From Sclerurus mexicanus (taxonomy: Eukaryota; Chordata; Aves; Passeriformes; Furnariidae): a DNA stretch of 64,000 nucleotides. The notes under the pieces were generated by a model, which had not been told where the DNA came from, did no database searches, and saw only the letters and a program-made list of their open reading frames with translations. This document shows, piece by piece, positions 56,501-64,000 of the stretch (positions are counted from its first letter, which is position 1; each line of letters starts with the position of its first letter). The position numbers and the translations under genes were made by a program. The DNA lies in assembly GCA_013396755.1 (NCBI GenBank), contig VWZF01002690.1, positions 1,593,465-1,657,464 of the forward strand, in the 5' to 3' direction.

Positions 56501-59473
56501 TATCAGAAGGCTCATGTGTTTTAGCCCCTAAAATTTTGCCATTTTCTTCTCCCCGTTCCCAGCTGGGATCACACCAGCCAGCTCTGTGCAGAGCAGTTGA
56601 CACCTACCATACTCCCCAAAGACCAGGTACGTGTATTTCTTGTGCTGCACGATCCAGGAGACAACCTTCACACCCAGCCAGATCAGCAGCATCCCCAGCG
56701 TGGCATCAAGGATGAAATTAATAAGGTAGCTAAAAAGCAAAAGAAAATTCAGGTTTCAGCTGTGTTCTTGGGTCTTATTCAAAATTTTTAATTTCAACAT
56801 GGGAATCAATAAAACCCCCTAAGACTTTAAATAACTGCACTTAACTGTCCAAGCTCATTTCCTTTCTCTTTCATTGGATTTTTCTATAGCCATACCAGCC
56901 ATTTCTTGGCTTAAAAGCCTGTTCAGGAGAGAAGGGCCTTGCTCATCTATTCCTATAGCATTAAATACTTCCTGGGCTAGACCTCCTTAAAAGTTACCCC
57001 CCAAAAAAGGCTGCTTTCCATTTGCAGCATCTTTTTTTTCTTACTAGGACAAAATCCCAAGTTTTAGGGGAAGCAAAACCAAACTGTTCTGCAGTTTCAT
57101 ACAAGAAAGTGGCAGCTTTTTGGACACCACAGCTGCTCTACAAATTGGGCAGCAGAAGAGGCAAAAGGTCCATTTTACTGAGCAGCTGCAAAAGGCTCCT
57201 ACAAGCAGAGACACAGACAGGTTTTGGGAGAGATGATGAGCTCTGGTTCATCAGCAGCCACCCTGAGGTCCCCAAAAGCCTTGAGTTCAAGGTCCCCACT
57301 GCAGATCCAGGAGCTGAACCCATCCCTACCAGGAGATTTGGGCTTGATAGGTTTGCTTTGCAGCTTTGGATGTTTAAGTGCCGCTGGACAGAACACCAGA
57401 GGCAAGAGACCCTGCAGGGACCTTCTGGGGATTGCAAAGTCCAAGGTCTAATCCAGGGCTTGGTATTTTAATGAGCACCAGAGGGAAAAAAACCCAAACC
57501 AACAAACTAATCTCAAACTAGTGTTTTTTTGTGCAGTTTTCCATTATTGCAATATTTTCTGCCAGATTTCTACAGCATGAAGAAAATGCCAAGCACAGAG
57601 CTACAGGAATGAACATTTCCTTTTCCAGAACTCAATACTGCCCTGAATCAAGAATCTGAAAACAACAGTCTGCTTTTGATATCCACTTTGAAAGCATAAC
57701 ATTAAGTTTTTCTACATCCAAAGGCTCAGACTGGCTTTTTACAGTTTCCAGCTGCTGAAATCAGAGCATTCAATACAAACACGAGGCTCTGGTGGTTTTT
57801 TCTGGGAAGGACATGTGGTGTATGAGCCTCAAAGCCCAGGGACAGGGCTGGAGGCTTTTAAGCTGCCTGGTTCAGGATGACAAGTCAGGCAGCACAGGGG
57901 AACATAAAACTCACATTAAAAATAAACAGCACACCCAAAGGGCACAGCATAAGCATGAAAGGGTTTCTTTTAAAACAGTGTCTGTTTAAAAAAACAACAA
58001 TACATCATTTTGGAGGTTATATGTAGCCCAAGCCAAGCTTGTGTCTGCTTAAAGAAACATATCAAGGTGCAGCACTTTAATATATAAAAAGGAGACAGGC
58101 CAGAAGGTTGCCAGCAGCATTCTGAAGCCCAGAGTAGTTTCTCAAAATGAGATGAGGTTAATTCTGAAATGAAATTTGTAGTTGCAAAGTGGTTGAAGTA
58201 AAGGTGATTCTTCTATATTAAGTCTGAAGTCTGCCTTAGAAATCTCCCAGGCAGGACCAGCAGATTGCAAAAAAGACAACCCAGACCCCAAAAATGAGCT
58301 CAGCAGAGTTTCCACCTTGTATGATCCTTCCCAACGTGCTTCTTCCTTTAACAGATGTAGGGAATAAACACAAGTGATTTGTGTACTTACAGAGAGCAAG
58401 GGTCCTCTTCAGTGAGATCCGACAGGAAAACATTGGCAAAGTGGATGAAGAGGGCACCTATTGCTTGTTTGGAGGTATCATAAAACCTGGAGAGAAATAA
58501 AAGAAGACAAAAAGATTTGTGCCCTGGAGCACCAGCAGCAGAGCAGTCACCCAAGTGAAGGGCCCACATGGATCTGCTTTCCTTCAGGATGCATTCCTGA
58601 TGCCTGAGAGGTGGTGTATGCTGTGAAAGGTCTGTTTGGCCAACTCCAAATACTTTAAAAAAAATCAATCTCACCTCACCACACAGCAGCTCAGCCTTGC
58701 AGATCTGCTGCTGAGCTTTAACCTGCAGCAAAGGGCATTTCACCCTCTAGCTCAGCCTCTCCAGCCAGCATTAGGTGCAGGGAAGGTGTTCAACTACATA
58801 CAATTTTTGCACCTGTACAAAGAATTAGACTGAATTCCCAAATTATTTTAGATACAGAACCAAACTGAGGTCACTTGCAGGTTTTTCATCACTCACACTG
58901 GCTGGAGCTCCTGCTGCCAAGCCAGCCTGACCATGTGCTGATCCCATCCATATACCCACCTCTCAGCAGCCCCAAATCCTGCAATACAGAGATGCTTTGT
59001 AGAGGTGTCTGAAGCAAATAGCAATGCCCAGCTACCTCACATCAGCACAGAGCCAAACCTGATGCCTGGTCTATGCCTGAGCTGAGTCAGGGGACACCAA
59101 AGTCATTAAATGAATTTAAGAACAAAATTTGACCCTGTCAGAGGCAGCCTGTGTGCTGGTGTACCAGCATATTGGAGAGGGCCATAACCCTTGGTTCAGT
59201 CACCCACAGTGACCATAAGCTCTTTCTGGAAGAGCCAGGCAGGGAATTTTACTTCTAGGGAGCACCAGCTACTTTATGGAGGTTTCCTTGGGAAGCGGCA
59301 GCAGAACATTTCATTTAACAACTAAATGCCATGCAGGATACACAGGGGCCCTAGAAGATTGTTAGTGTAAGAGAAAATAATAATATATGTACAGTCTTTT
59401 CAAGCTTCAAATGAAAAATCTCACCATATCCTCCAGGGACGCCTCTCTGCCTTTGGTTCCTTGAATCGTTTTA
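38454..59473 (-). CDS. TMEM110L: STIMATE/TMEM110-like ER membrane protein (seven exons, 5' exon outside window)
   Basis: STIMATE proteins are multi-pass ER membrane proteins that associate with STIM1 and promote ER-plasma membrane junctions for store-operated calcium entry. The exons, in coding order, are 59425-59473, 58391-58486, 56608-56729, 46863-46975, 45966-46049, 44835-44951 and 38454-38567. All junctions are GT-AG and in phase, giving 230 residues plus a split codon. Visible blocks are ERRPWRIWFYDTSKQAIG, LTEEDPCSLYLINFILDAT, GMLLIWLGVK, AAWIGQCILYLLIMVFEK, LVMLVVPFIVN and MFWVVDSLIMRK, with hydrophobic spans near 20-40, 49-75, 94-124 and 140-168. Human STIMATE is about 294 residues and its first exon codes for about 60, so one exon is missing here. 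The C-terminus ends QPSYQVVI rather than in the lysine-rich tail I recall for STIMATE, so this is probably the paralogue. The symbol is from memory of the fish gene and is uncertain. Confidence 0.9.
39450..39845 (-). mobile_element. CR1 LINE 3' fragment, minus orientation (longest copy)
   Basis: It is about 395 bases, from GAACCATTGAATCACCAAGG through CCACTAAACCATCTCCCTG, GAACACTTCCAGGGAC, CTTCTTATCCTATCACTTG and ATCTCCTTTTCTCCAGGC to TTGTGCTCCAGACC. It is clearly the reverse complement of the CR1 3' region and has the TTTAGTGGTGG-type core. Confidence 0.95.
40388..40401 (+). repeat. Poly-T run
   Basis: A homopolymer of about 13 T follows GGAATTA. Confidence 0.85.
40860..40920 (-). mobile_element. 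Possible MIR-type SINE remnant (minus orientation)
   Basis: The order AGGATCACAGCAGGTCAGTG, then GCACAGCTGGGATTGGG, resembles the MIR block for 'aaggtcacacagctagtaagtggcagagccgggattcg'. It is short and tentative. Confidence 0.4.
41279..41445 (-). mobile_element. CR1 LINE 3' fragment, minus orientation
   Basis: It contains CAGAATCTTTGAGGTTG, AAAAAGACCTCCAAAAGTGAG, GCTGACCACTAAATCATATC and GAACACTTCCAGGGATGGCA. It belongs to the same CR1 subfamily as 39450-39845 but is more diverged. Confidence 0.9.
41924..41985 (+). repeat. A-rich low-complexity stretch
   Basis: It has several runs of A (GGGGAAAAAAAACCCC, GAAAAAAAACAAAC, CAAAAAAGATC) with AAC units. No target-site duplication or parent element was recognised. 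Confidence 0.65.
44835..44951 (-). CDS. TMEM110L: STIMATE-like exon: last membrane span and cytosolic start
   Basis: The exon has 39 codons, with minus-strand donor GTAAGACC. It encodes AIMFWVVDSLIMRKYKQKD, then a polar stretch ending RRTEESQ. It matches the ALMFWVVDNFLMRKGK segment of STIMATE. Confidence 0.94.
44952..45965 (-). other. TMEM110L: STIMATE-like intron, 1.0 kb
   Basis: The donor is GTAAGTGG and the acceptor TTCTCCCCAAG. Nothing else was recognised. Confidence 0.85.
45966..46049 (-). CDS. TMEM110L: STIMATE-like exon: membrane span
   Basis: The exon has 28 codons between acceptor CTCCTCTGCAG and donor GTAAGT. It encodes GYIPNPQLELVLVMLVVPF, matching the NPIENPDLKLAIVMLIVPF segment of STIMATE. 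Confidence 0.94.
46050..46862 (-). other. TMEM110L: STIMATE-like intron, 0.8 kb
   Basis: The donor is GTAAGC on the minus strand. No repeats were recognised. Confidence 0.85.
46863..46975 (-). CDS. TMEM110L: STIMATE-like exon: membrane span
   Basis: It begins with two bases of a split glycine and encodes DPPQAAAWIGQCILYLLIMV, FEKTVISLVLLIPGWTK. It matches GAWVGQCALYIVIMIFEKS of STIMATE. Confidence 0.94.
49505..49650 (+). repeat. Purine-rich stretch
   Basis: It is rich in GGAAGG, GAGAGGGAAGG and GAGGAGAGC-like units on the plus strand. It is low complexity and gives overlapping Arg/Glu-rich and Ser/Leu-rich chance frames. Confidence 0.55.
50855..50906 (-). mobile_element. Short CR1 LINE 3' tail, minus orientation
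   Basis: It contains CATATAATTGTTTAGGTTGA, GAAAGACCTCAAAGATCATC and AAGTCCAATTCTT. This corresponds to the last 50 or so bases of CR1, reversed. Confidence 0.85.
51212..51305 (+). repeat. Exact tandem duplication, 46-bp unit, two copies
   Basis: Positions 51212-51257 and 51258-51303 are identical, and the match extends two bases further. The unit starts TCTTACCTCAGCAGG and contains GGAATCATCTGAGGACCAC. No mismatch was seen, so the duplication is recent or an assembly artefact. Confidence 0.95.
52733..52868 (-). mobile_element. CR1 LINE 3' fragment with internal deletion, minus orientation
   Basis: It runs from GAATCATAAATGGTGTGGG through GGTTGGAAGGGACACCTTCC and CCAGGTTGCTCAAAGCCCC to GGGATGGGGCATCCACAG. 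Compared with other copies here, the segment between the two GGGAC sites is missing. Confidence 0.93.
53986..54163 (-). mobile_element. CR1 LINE 3' fragment with A-rich insertion, minus orientation
   Basis: It starts GTCATAGAATCATCACAGAA and contains CTTGCCATGGGCAGGGACAC and CCAGATCAGGTTGCTCAAAG. At 54028-54060 the usual TTAAAGATCA is replaced by an A-rich run of about 33 bases. Confidence 0.93.
54028..54060 (+). repeat. A-rich expansion inside CR1 fragment
   Basis: It is a run of A broken by one C and one TT. It sits exactly where the CR1 consensus has TTAAAGAT, so it probably grew by slippage after insertion. Confidence 0.85.
56608..56729 (-). CDS. TMEM110L: STIMATE-like exon: membrane span and loop
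   Basis: It encodes YLINFILDATLGMLLIWLG, VKVVSWIVQHKKYTYLVFGE and then Y and a split glycine. It matches the YLINFLLDATVGMLLIYVG and FGEYGDP segments of STIMATE. The acceptor is TTGCTTTTTAG and the donor GTAGGT on the minus strand. Confidence 0.95.
56730..58390 (-). other. TMEM110L: STIMATE-like intron, 1.7 kb
   Basis: The donor is GTAAGTACAC. It contains a short A-rich run near 57485. No exon or CR1 fragment was recognised. Confidence 0.85.
58391..58486 (-). CDS. TMEM110L: STIMATE-like exon: DTSKQAIG block
   Basis: It encodes FYDTSKQAIGALFIHFANVF and LSDLTEEDPCS, the most conserved part of the STIMATE family. The acceptor is TTCTCTCCAG. The phase joins the preceding exon through a split tryptophan codon. 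Confidence 0.96.
58487..59424 (-). other. TMEM110L: STIMATE-like intron, 0.94 kb
   Basis: The donor is GTGAGA on the minus strand. Nothing else was recognised. Confidence 0.85.
59425..59473 (-). CDS. TMEM110L: STIMATE-like small exon: KRFKEPKAERRPW
   Basis: This 49-base exon, with acceptor CTCTTTGCAG, encodes KRFKEPKAERRPWRI and the first two bases of a tryptophan codon. It matches KRFREPKHERRPWRIW of STIMATE. It begins two bases into a codon, so at least one more exon lies upstream. Confidence 0.93.
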
Positions 59474-59619
59474 CTGCAAAGAGAATTAGAGAGGTTACGT
59501 TAACCAGCAGAGCTGAATCCCATGTGCACTCTGCACCAATCCTCAGTGCAGAAGCTGCCAAAAAATCCTGCAGGACCCTCAGCATTTGCAAGTCTAGAGC
59601 TGAGAAACGCCAAAGGACC

Positions 59620-59790
59620 TTCCCAGAGTAGTGGTGGGATCACTGTCCCTAGAAGTGTTCAAAAGACATGTGGATGTGTGGTCCTCAGAGACATGGTTTA
59701 GTGGTGGACCTGGCAGTGCTGGGTTAAAGAATGGACTCAGTCCTGGAGAGCTTTTCCAACCTTAACGATTCCATGAATTCTATTCTATGA
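59620..59790 (+). mobile_element. CR1 LINE 3' fragment, plus orientation
   Basis: It contains CCCAGAGTAGTGGTGGGATC, GAAGTGTTCAAAAGACATG, CATGGTTTAGTGGTGGACC and GGCAGTGCTGGGTTAAAG, and ends ATTCTATTCTATGA. It belongs to the TTTAGTGGTGG subfamily, with its terminal tail intact. Confidence 0.95.
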
Positions 59791-60101
59791 CCTGGATGCA
59801 AGCTAACCGGAGGCAAGACGTGCACCCATGGGTCAGGAGGAAGAACATCAGAGGTGTTTGGAGATAGGTGTGTGCTTCAGGAATCCCTCAGCAACAGCAT
59901 TCCAATGCCATGGGAAGTGACCTAAGGGAAGCTTAGGAGGTTTCATCACTACCTACCAGCCCTAATAGTTCTTCCAGGCAACTTGAAGTTACAGTAGTGA
60001 CAGTCAAATGATGCAGTCCAAAAGGCTGGTAGGCTTTTGAGTCTCAGCAGGGCACTAAAGCCACCTCCTCCTTGCAGCTAACAGGACCAGAGGATCTCAG
60101 A

Positions 60102-60278
60102 GGAACAGGTTGCCCAGAGAAGCTGCAGCTGCCCCCTCCCTAGAAGTGTTCAAGGCCAGGTTGGACAGGGCTTGAAGCAACCTGGTCTAGTGGAAGGTGT
60201 CCCTGCCCACGGCAGGGGGCTGGAACAAAATGATCTTCAAAGTCCCTTCCAAACCAAACCATTCCAAGGTTCTGTGAA
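60102..60278 (+). mobile_element. CR1 LINE 3' fragment, plus orientation
   Basis: It contains CAGGTTGCCCAGAGAAGC, GTGTTCAAGGCCAGGTTGG, CTGGTCTAGTGGAAGGTGTC and AACCAAACCATTCCAAGG. It is a typical 5'-truncated CR1 3' end. Confidence 0.95.
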
Positions 60279-60448
60279 CTCCCTAACCCCAGGACTTCAG
60301 TAAGGCACATGCAGGGTTTTTGGTGCCACTCAAATCCCTAGAAAACCAGCACTCCAATGACCTGATCAGTTATTATCACTAATGATTAACAAAGCATCAA
60401 TCAAGTTATACCAAGCACTGCTGCAGCAGTTTGTATCCTACCCCTGTC

Positions 60449-60467
60449 CAAAATAAATAAATAAATA
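60449..60467 (+). repeat. (AATA)n short tandem repeat
   Basis: About four to five AATA units lie between CCAA and AAGCC. Confidence 0.85.
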
Positions 60468-61780
60468 AAAGCCTGCTTGCCCTTATCCAGCTGAATCCTA
60501 CCATGAGATATCCCTGCAGCAATGACTTCCATCAGCATAGACAAGGTCTGTCATCTCTGATGCCCTTCAAAAGGCCACTTGCATTTCACCCACCCACAAG
60601 CATGAGACCCATGGACCAATCAAGCTCTTTGAGAAGCCAGAAGTACTCAAACCAAGCCTTAGCTCATGAGCAAAGACCATGATGCTGCAGAGCAGGTGTT
60701 GGAAGGGTCTTCAGGCCACCAGGCAAGCCAGCTGACCACTAACCTAACCACGAGAGCACCAGGGATGATCTTCATGATTTTCTTAATGAGAAGTGACATG
60801 TTATGCATCCAGAGCCACTCAGGCTAGAAATACAGTAATTCAGTGTGATAAGATGACAAGTAAGAGGTAAGAAGTTAATGGTGTGGTGCCTTGTTGAACA
60901 CAGCTTGTCATGCCTCATTAGATTTAAGAGAGTTATCTGAGACTGTGTAATTATCAGAGACAGTAGAACTGTTGTATTAAAGATAAAAGCTAGTATTATA
61001 GAGAAATAATTAACTGCTTAATAGGGCATTTACTGTGCAGAGTGCAGCAGGCTGTCTCCAAATTAAACTAGAAATCCAGCCAAGATTACTGGAGCTTAAC
61101 AGGGAGCAGAGTCATTTGGTAGCTGTGACCCAGAGGTTAGGGGTGATGTTAAATCCACACTAAAGGAGCATCAGGTCTGAGAAAACTCAAGGAGATGATG
61201 GAATCCTCTGTGAGGGAGCACAGAAGGTTCTGGAGCAACAGGCTGAACAGTGACTGGAAAGCATCCCTCTCTTCTTCCAAGGCTTGCAGGGAGCCAAGCC
61301 ACGGCAGGCACAGGCTCAGCTGAACGACACTGGAAAAAGGCTGAAGCCTCTTTTGCTCTTCTCAAAACATGTTTCCAGTCACTGGGGTCAATGCAGTTTT
61401 CCACCAGCTGTAGGCACAGGTTTGCTACCACGGCTCAGATAAAATAAACCTTAAGGGTGGATTGATCTGAGAAAAGTTGTGCATGCATCAAGCAAACAGG
61501 AAATGTGTGATATTTAAATTCTAGCACCCACAATCAACTAAAACTTTTAAACACTTAAAACCAATTCAAAATTCAATTTAGCGCACACAGAGCTGCACAA
61601 AATGGGAGAGGAACCTCCACCCAATTAGATTGAAAGTGGGAAGAACAGACCAGAGGAATCTGTCTCCCCAACAGTGCTCCCAGCAACAGAAAAGATTATT
61701 TTAACTCTGCTTCCCTTCTCAGTTTGTCCATGTGCAAAGCAAGCTGGCTTGTGCAAAGAAGCAACATTACTGCATATCTT

Positions 61781-61998
61781 GGAAGAAATTCTTCATTATG
61801 AGGGTGATCAGACACTGACATAGGTTGCCCAGAGAAGCTGTGGATGCCCCATCACTTGGAAGTGTTCAAAGCCAGGCTGGATGGGGCTTGAAGCAACTTG
61901 GTCTAGGGGAATGTGTCCCTTCCCATGGCAGGGGGTTGGAACTGGATGATCCTTAAGGTCTTTTCCAACCCAAACCATTCTGTGCTCCCAAAATTCTG
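61781..61998 (+). mobile_element. CR1 LINE 3' fragment, plus orientation
   Basis: It contains GGAAGAAATTCTTCATTATG, AGGTTGCCCAGAGAAGCTG, GTGTTCAAAGCCAGGCTGG and GGTCTTTTCCAACCCAAACC. It starts slightly further 5' than 60102-60278. Confidence 0.95.
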
Positions 61999-63787
61999 TA
62001 CAAGTTAGGAGAAGGAGACCTAAGTGTATCCCATTAAACAGGAGAAAACACCACTAAGATGACAGCCTGCCTTCCTGAGGGTCTGTCCTCACAAGTTCCC
62101 ACTCCACCCCTACTTGGCTCCAGTTACTGCAGACAAAAAGCTGTGAAGTTGAACCAAAAGGGAAGGAAGATTTGAGAGACATACCCTGCTCGTGGCTGAG
62201 AAAGGGTAGGGCAGGAAACAAAATACTCCCCACCCAGCCCTTCCTCTTCAGTCAAGGACAATAAAGATCATAGAAGCATGAAATTCCCCCAGAACCACCA
62301 GGCTGGGTGGTAGCTGACATCTGAGTAAGAACCTGTGAAATGTTAAAAAAAGTTTGTGAGGAGCCTTTCAACATGAAATTGTAAACAGTCAGAAAAGTAG
62401 AAGATAAAAGCTCAATGACAGCTAGTCTTACTCTTTTTTCCAAGGTAATACAGTGTTCTCTTGATGCAATAGAAAGGGGACAGACAGCTTTGCCTGCCCT
62501 AGACATATATAACCACCCTGAAGTGACCTGAGCTTGCAGCAATTAATGTCCCACAGTCTACTCCTGGTTTTAAATACAAATTCTATATAACTAAGTTATA
62601 ACTAACACAAAGTCAGCAGCAACCACCCGATTTCCTCATGCTGTTCCTCACCCCATTCATGGTAGAGCATCATCCCTGTGTCCCCCACTGACCCCACACT
62701 GCATTCAGGCAGATCTGCTGCTGATTTGTGCATGGGCACAGGTGCCTTTTACCCCTCTTGGAAATAAACCCCCTAATTTAAGCAAAATTAGCTGCAGCAT
62801 CAACCAGCTGCCAATCACCGAAACAGGCTACCAGGTCAGGTTTCTACAAAATTATAGGGGAAAACTTATTTGCTTAGGAGATGGTTAGACGTGCTTGGCT
62901 GAGAGTCAGACCACTTCTTTGGTAAATCTTACTGCCATCAACCACGGGATTCAAGAGTTGAGGTTTGGAAAGGAGATGTCGACCCGACAGACCAAGCTTT
63001 TGGCATTTGATTTACAGGGATGCAAACCTGACCTAAAATATCCCAGCAACAGGCGCAGGGGATGAATAGCGAAAGCGAACTTGATATAAGAAGCACTATT
63101 AGGAGCATTAAAGAGACTTAAATTGTGAAAGATCCACCAGAGGTTGTGGTGCTGTCACCTGCTTTTAAGAAAGGGACTAGCTAAATTGCCTGCTATAAAA
63201 CCCACCTCCAGGGCCACATCCCCATGGCAAGAAGGTCAGAACTTTATTTCTGGCCTGTGCAGAAGAGGACTTGGAGCTACTGTACCAGGGAGGAAACAGC
63301 AGCTCTTCGCCTGACCAACCTCCGCGTTATTTATAGCCAGTACAGTCTCCACTAACACATTTCGGCCGAATTTGCAGGATACACCCTTTCCCAGGCTTTT
63401 TCCAGCCCCAGACAGGAAAGAAGCCAACATGCAGGATACAGAGCCAAAACCCAGGGGTCTGCACTATTCTTAGGCTGAGCCTGCAGCTCCTCAGACCCAA
63501 GACACAATGGCAGGAAGCAGCAGCCACTGTTTGCTGCTGGCCAGATCAGTGTGAGACATGCACTTCCCCATCAGTCCAGGGAGCAGCAAAAGTGCTGCTT
63601 TTCCCCTCCTCAAAACACCTGTCAGTGGTTTAACGAGACAGACAGCTACTGACTGACACCCTCTGGCCCGCACTAGGTGTATTTTAGGCATTCCCTCCCA
63701 AACACCCTTAAACCAGTGCTAGGAGAACATAAGCACCTGTAGCAAAGAGGGAATACCTTAAGGAAAGAATAGAAATGGAGGTTATGT

Positions 63788-63930
63788 TCATAGAATGGTT
63801 TGGATTGAAAGGGACCTTAAAGGCCATCTAGTTCCAACCCAGCTGCCACAGAGAGGGACACCTTCCACCAGGTTGCTCAGAAGCCTCAGCTAGAAGAGTC
63901 ATCCTTCTGGAGGCTCCAGCTGCCCAAATG
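63788..63930 (-). mobile_element. CR1 LINE 3' fragment, minus orientation
   Basis: It starts TTCATAGAATGGTTTGGATTG and runs through AAGGGACCTTAAAGGCCATC and GAGGGACACCTTCCACCAGG. The part after GGTTGCTCAGAAGCC is diverged, so the inner end is approximate. Confidence 0.9.
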
Positions 63931-64000
63931 AAGGCCACAGAGTACTTTGGCATGGTTCAGTTTTAAGCTCTACCCTTTGTCTCTTATTTCCATGCAGATT

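Larger units (their letters stand above)
46976..56607 (-). other. TMEM110L: STIMATE-like intron, 9.6 kb
   Basis: This is the largest complete intron of this gene. It holds CR1 fragments at 50855-50906, 52733-52868 and 53986-54163, an exact 46-bp tandem duplication at 51212-51305, and a purine-rich stretch at 49505-49650. A 282-codon plus-strand open frame lies at 49863-50711, but I do not accept it as a gene. Confidence 0.85.
59474..64000 (-). other. TMEM110L: STIMATE-like intron (5' part leaves the window)
   Basis: No initiator exon with the expected SFGIFLQG-like first membrane span was found up to the window end. The stretch holds CR1 fragments at 59620-59790, 60102-60278, 61781-61998 and 63788-63930 and an AATA run at 60449-60467. 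Confidence 0.7.

Noticed and set aside
59474..64000. First coding exon of the STIMATE-like gene
   Set aside because: No minus-strand stretch gives an initiator Met followed by an SFGIFLQG-like span and a donor in the right phase, so it probably lies beyond the right edge.
1..64000. CRISPR arrays, bacterial operons, tRNA or rRNA genes, or intact retroviral genes
   Set aside because: None seen. There are no regularly spaced identical repeats, no cloverleaf with A and B boxes that I could recognise, and no LTR pair or gag-pol frame.

Overview
The window looks like nuclear DNA from a bird. It has vertebrate-type genes with GT-AG introns of 0.4 to 14 kb. It also has at least fourteen short, 5'-truncated fragments that read like avian CR1 LINE 3' ends, recognisable by their 'CCATGGGCAGGGACACCTTCCAC' and 'AGGTTGCTCAAAGCCCC' type blocks. 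There are no prokaryotic operons, and nearly all long open frames are chance frames in introns.

Two protein-coding genes point at each other. On the plus strand, positions 221-33582 carry the last ten coding exons of ITIH5 (inter-alpha-trypsin inhibitor heavy chain 5), from inside the VIT domain to the stop codon. The first exons lie left of the window. The exons join in one unbroken frame of 805 codons plus a shared split codon. They hold the vWA domain with a complete MIDAS, the DPHF motif where heavy chains are processed, and the C-terminal heavy-chain domain. The 3'UTR probably runs to a poly(A) signal near 35.85 kb.

On the minus strand, positions 38454-59473 carry seven coding exons of a STIMATE/TMEM110 family gene, a multi-pass ER membrane protein family that regulates STIM1 and ER-plasma membrane junctions. 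They encode 230 residues to a stop at 38454-38456. The 5' exon lies right of the window. The core is strongly STIMATE-like, but the last exon ends differently from human STIMATE as I recall it, so I read this as the STIMATE-like paralogue (TMEM110L type).

Region by region: 1-33.6 kb is ITIH5 exons and introns, with one 14.2-kb intron inside the vWA-coding part. 33.6-38 kb is the convergent 3' ends and a short intergenic stretch. 38.5-64 kb is the STIMATE-like gene, with introns richer in CR1 fragments. An ITIH gene beside a STIMATE gene repeats the known human ITIH3/ITIH4-MUSTN1-STIMATE-SFMBT1 neighbourhood. This suggests the window is the ITIH5-side copy of that duplicated block. I found no novel gene system. 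The best leads are this retained paralogue, its altered tail, an in-frame alternative splice donor in ITIH5, and several small repeat structures.
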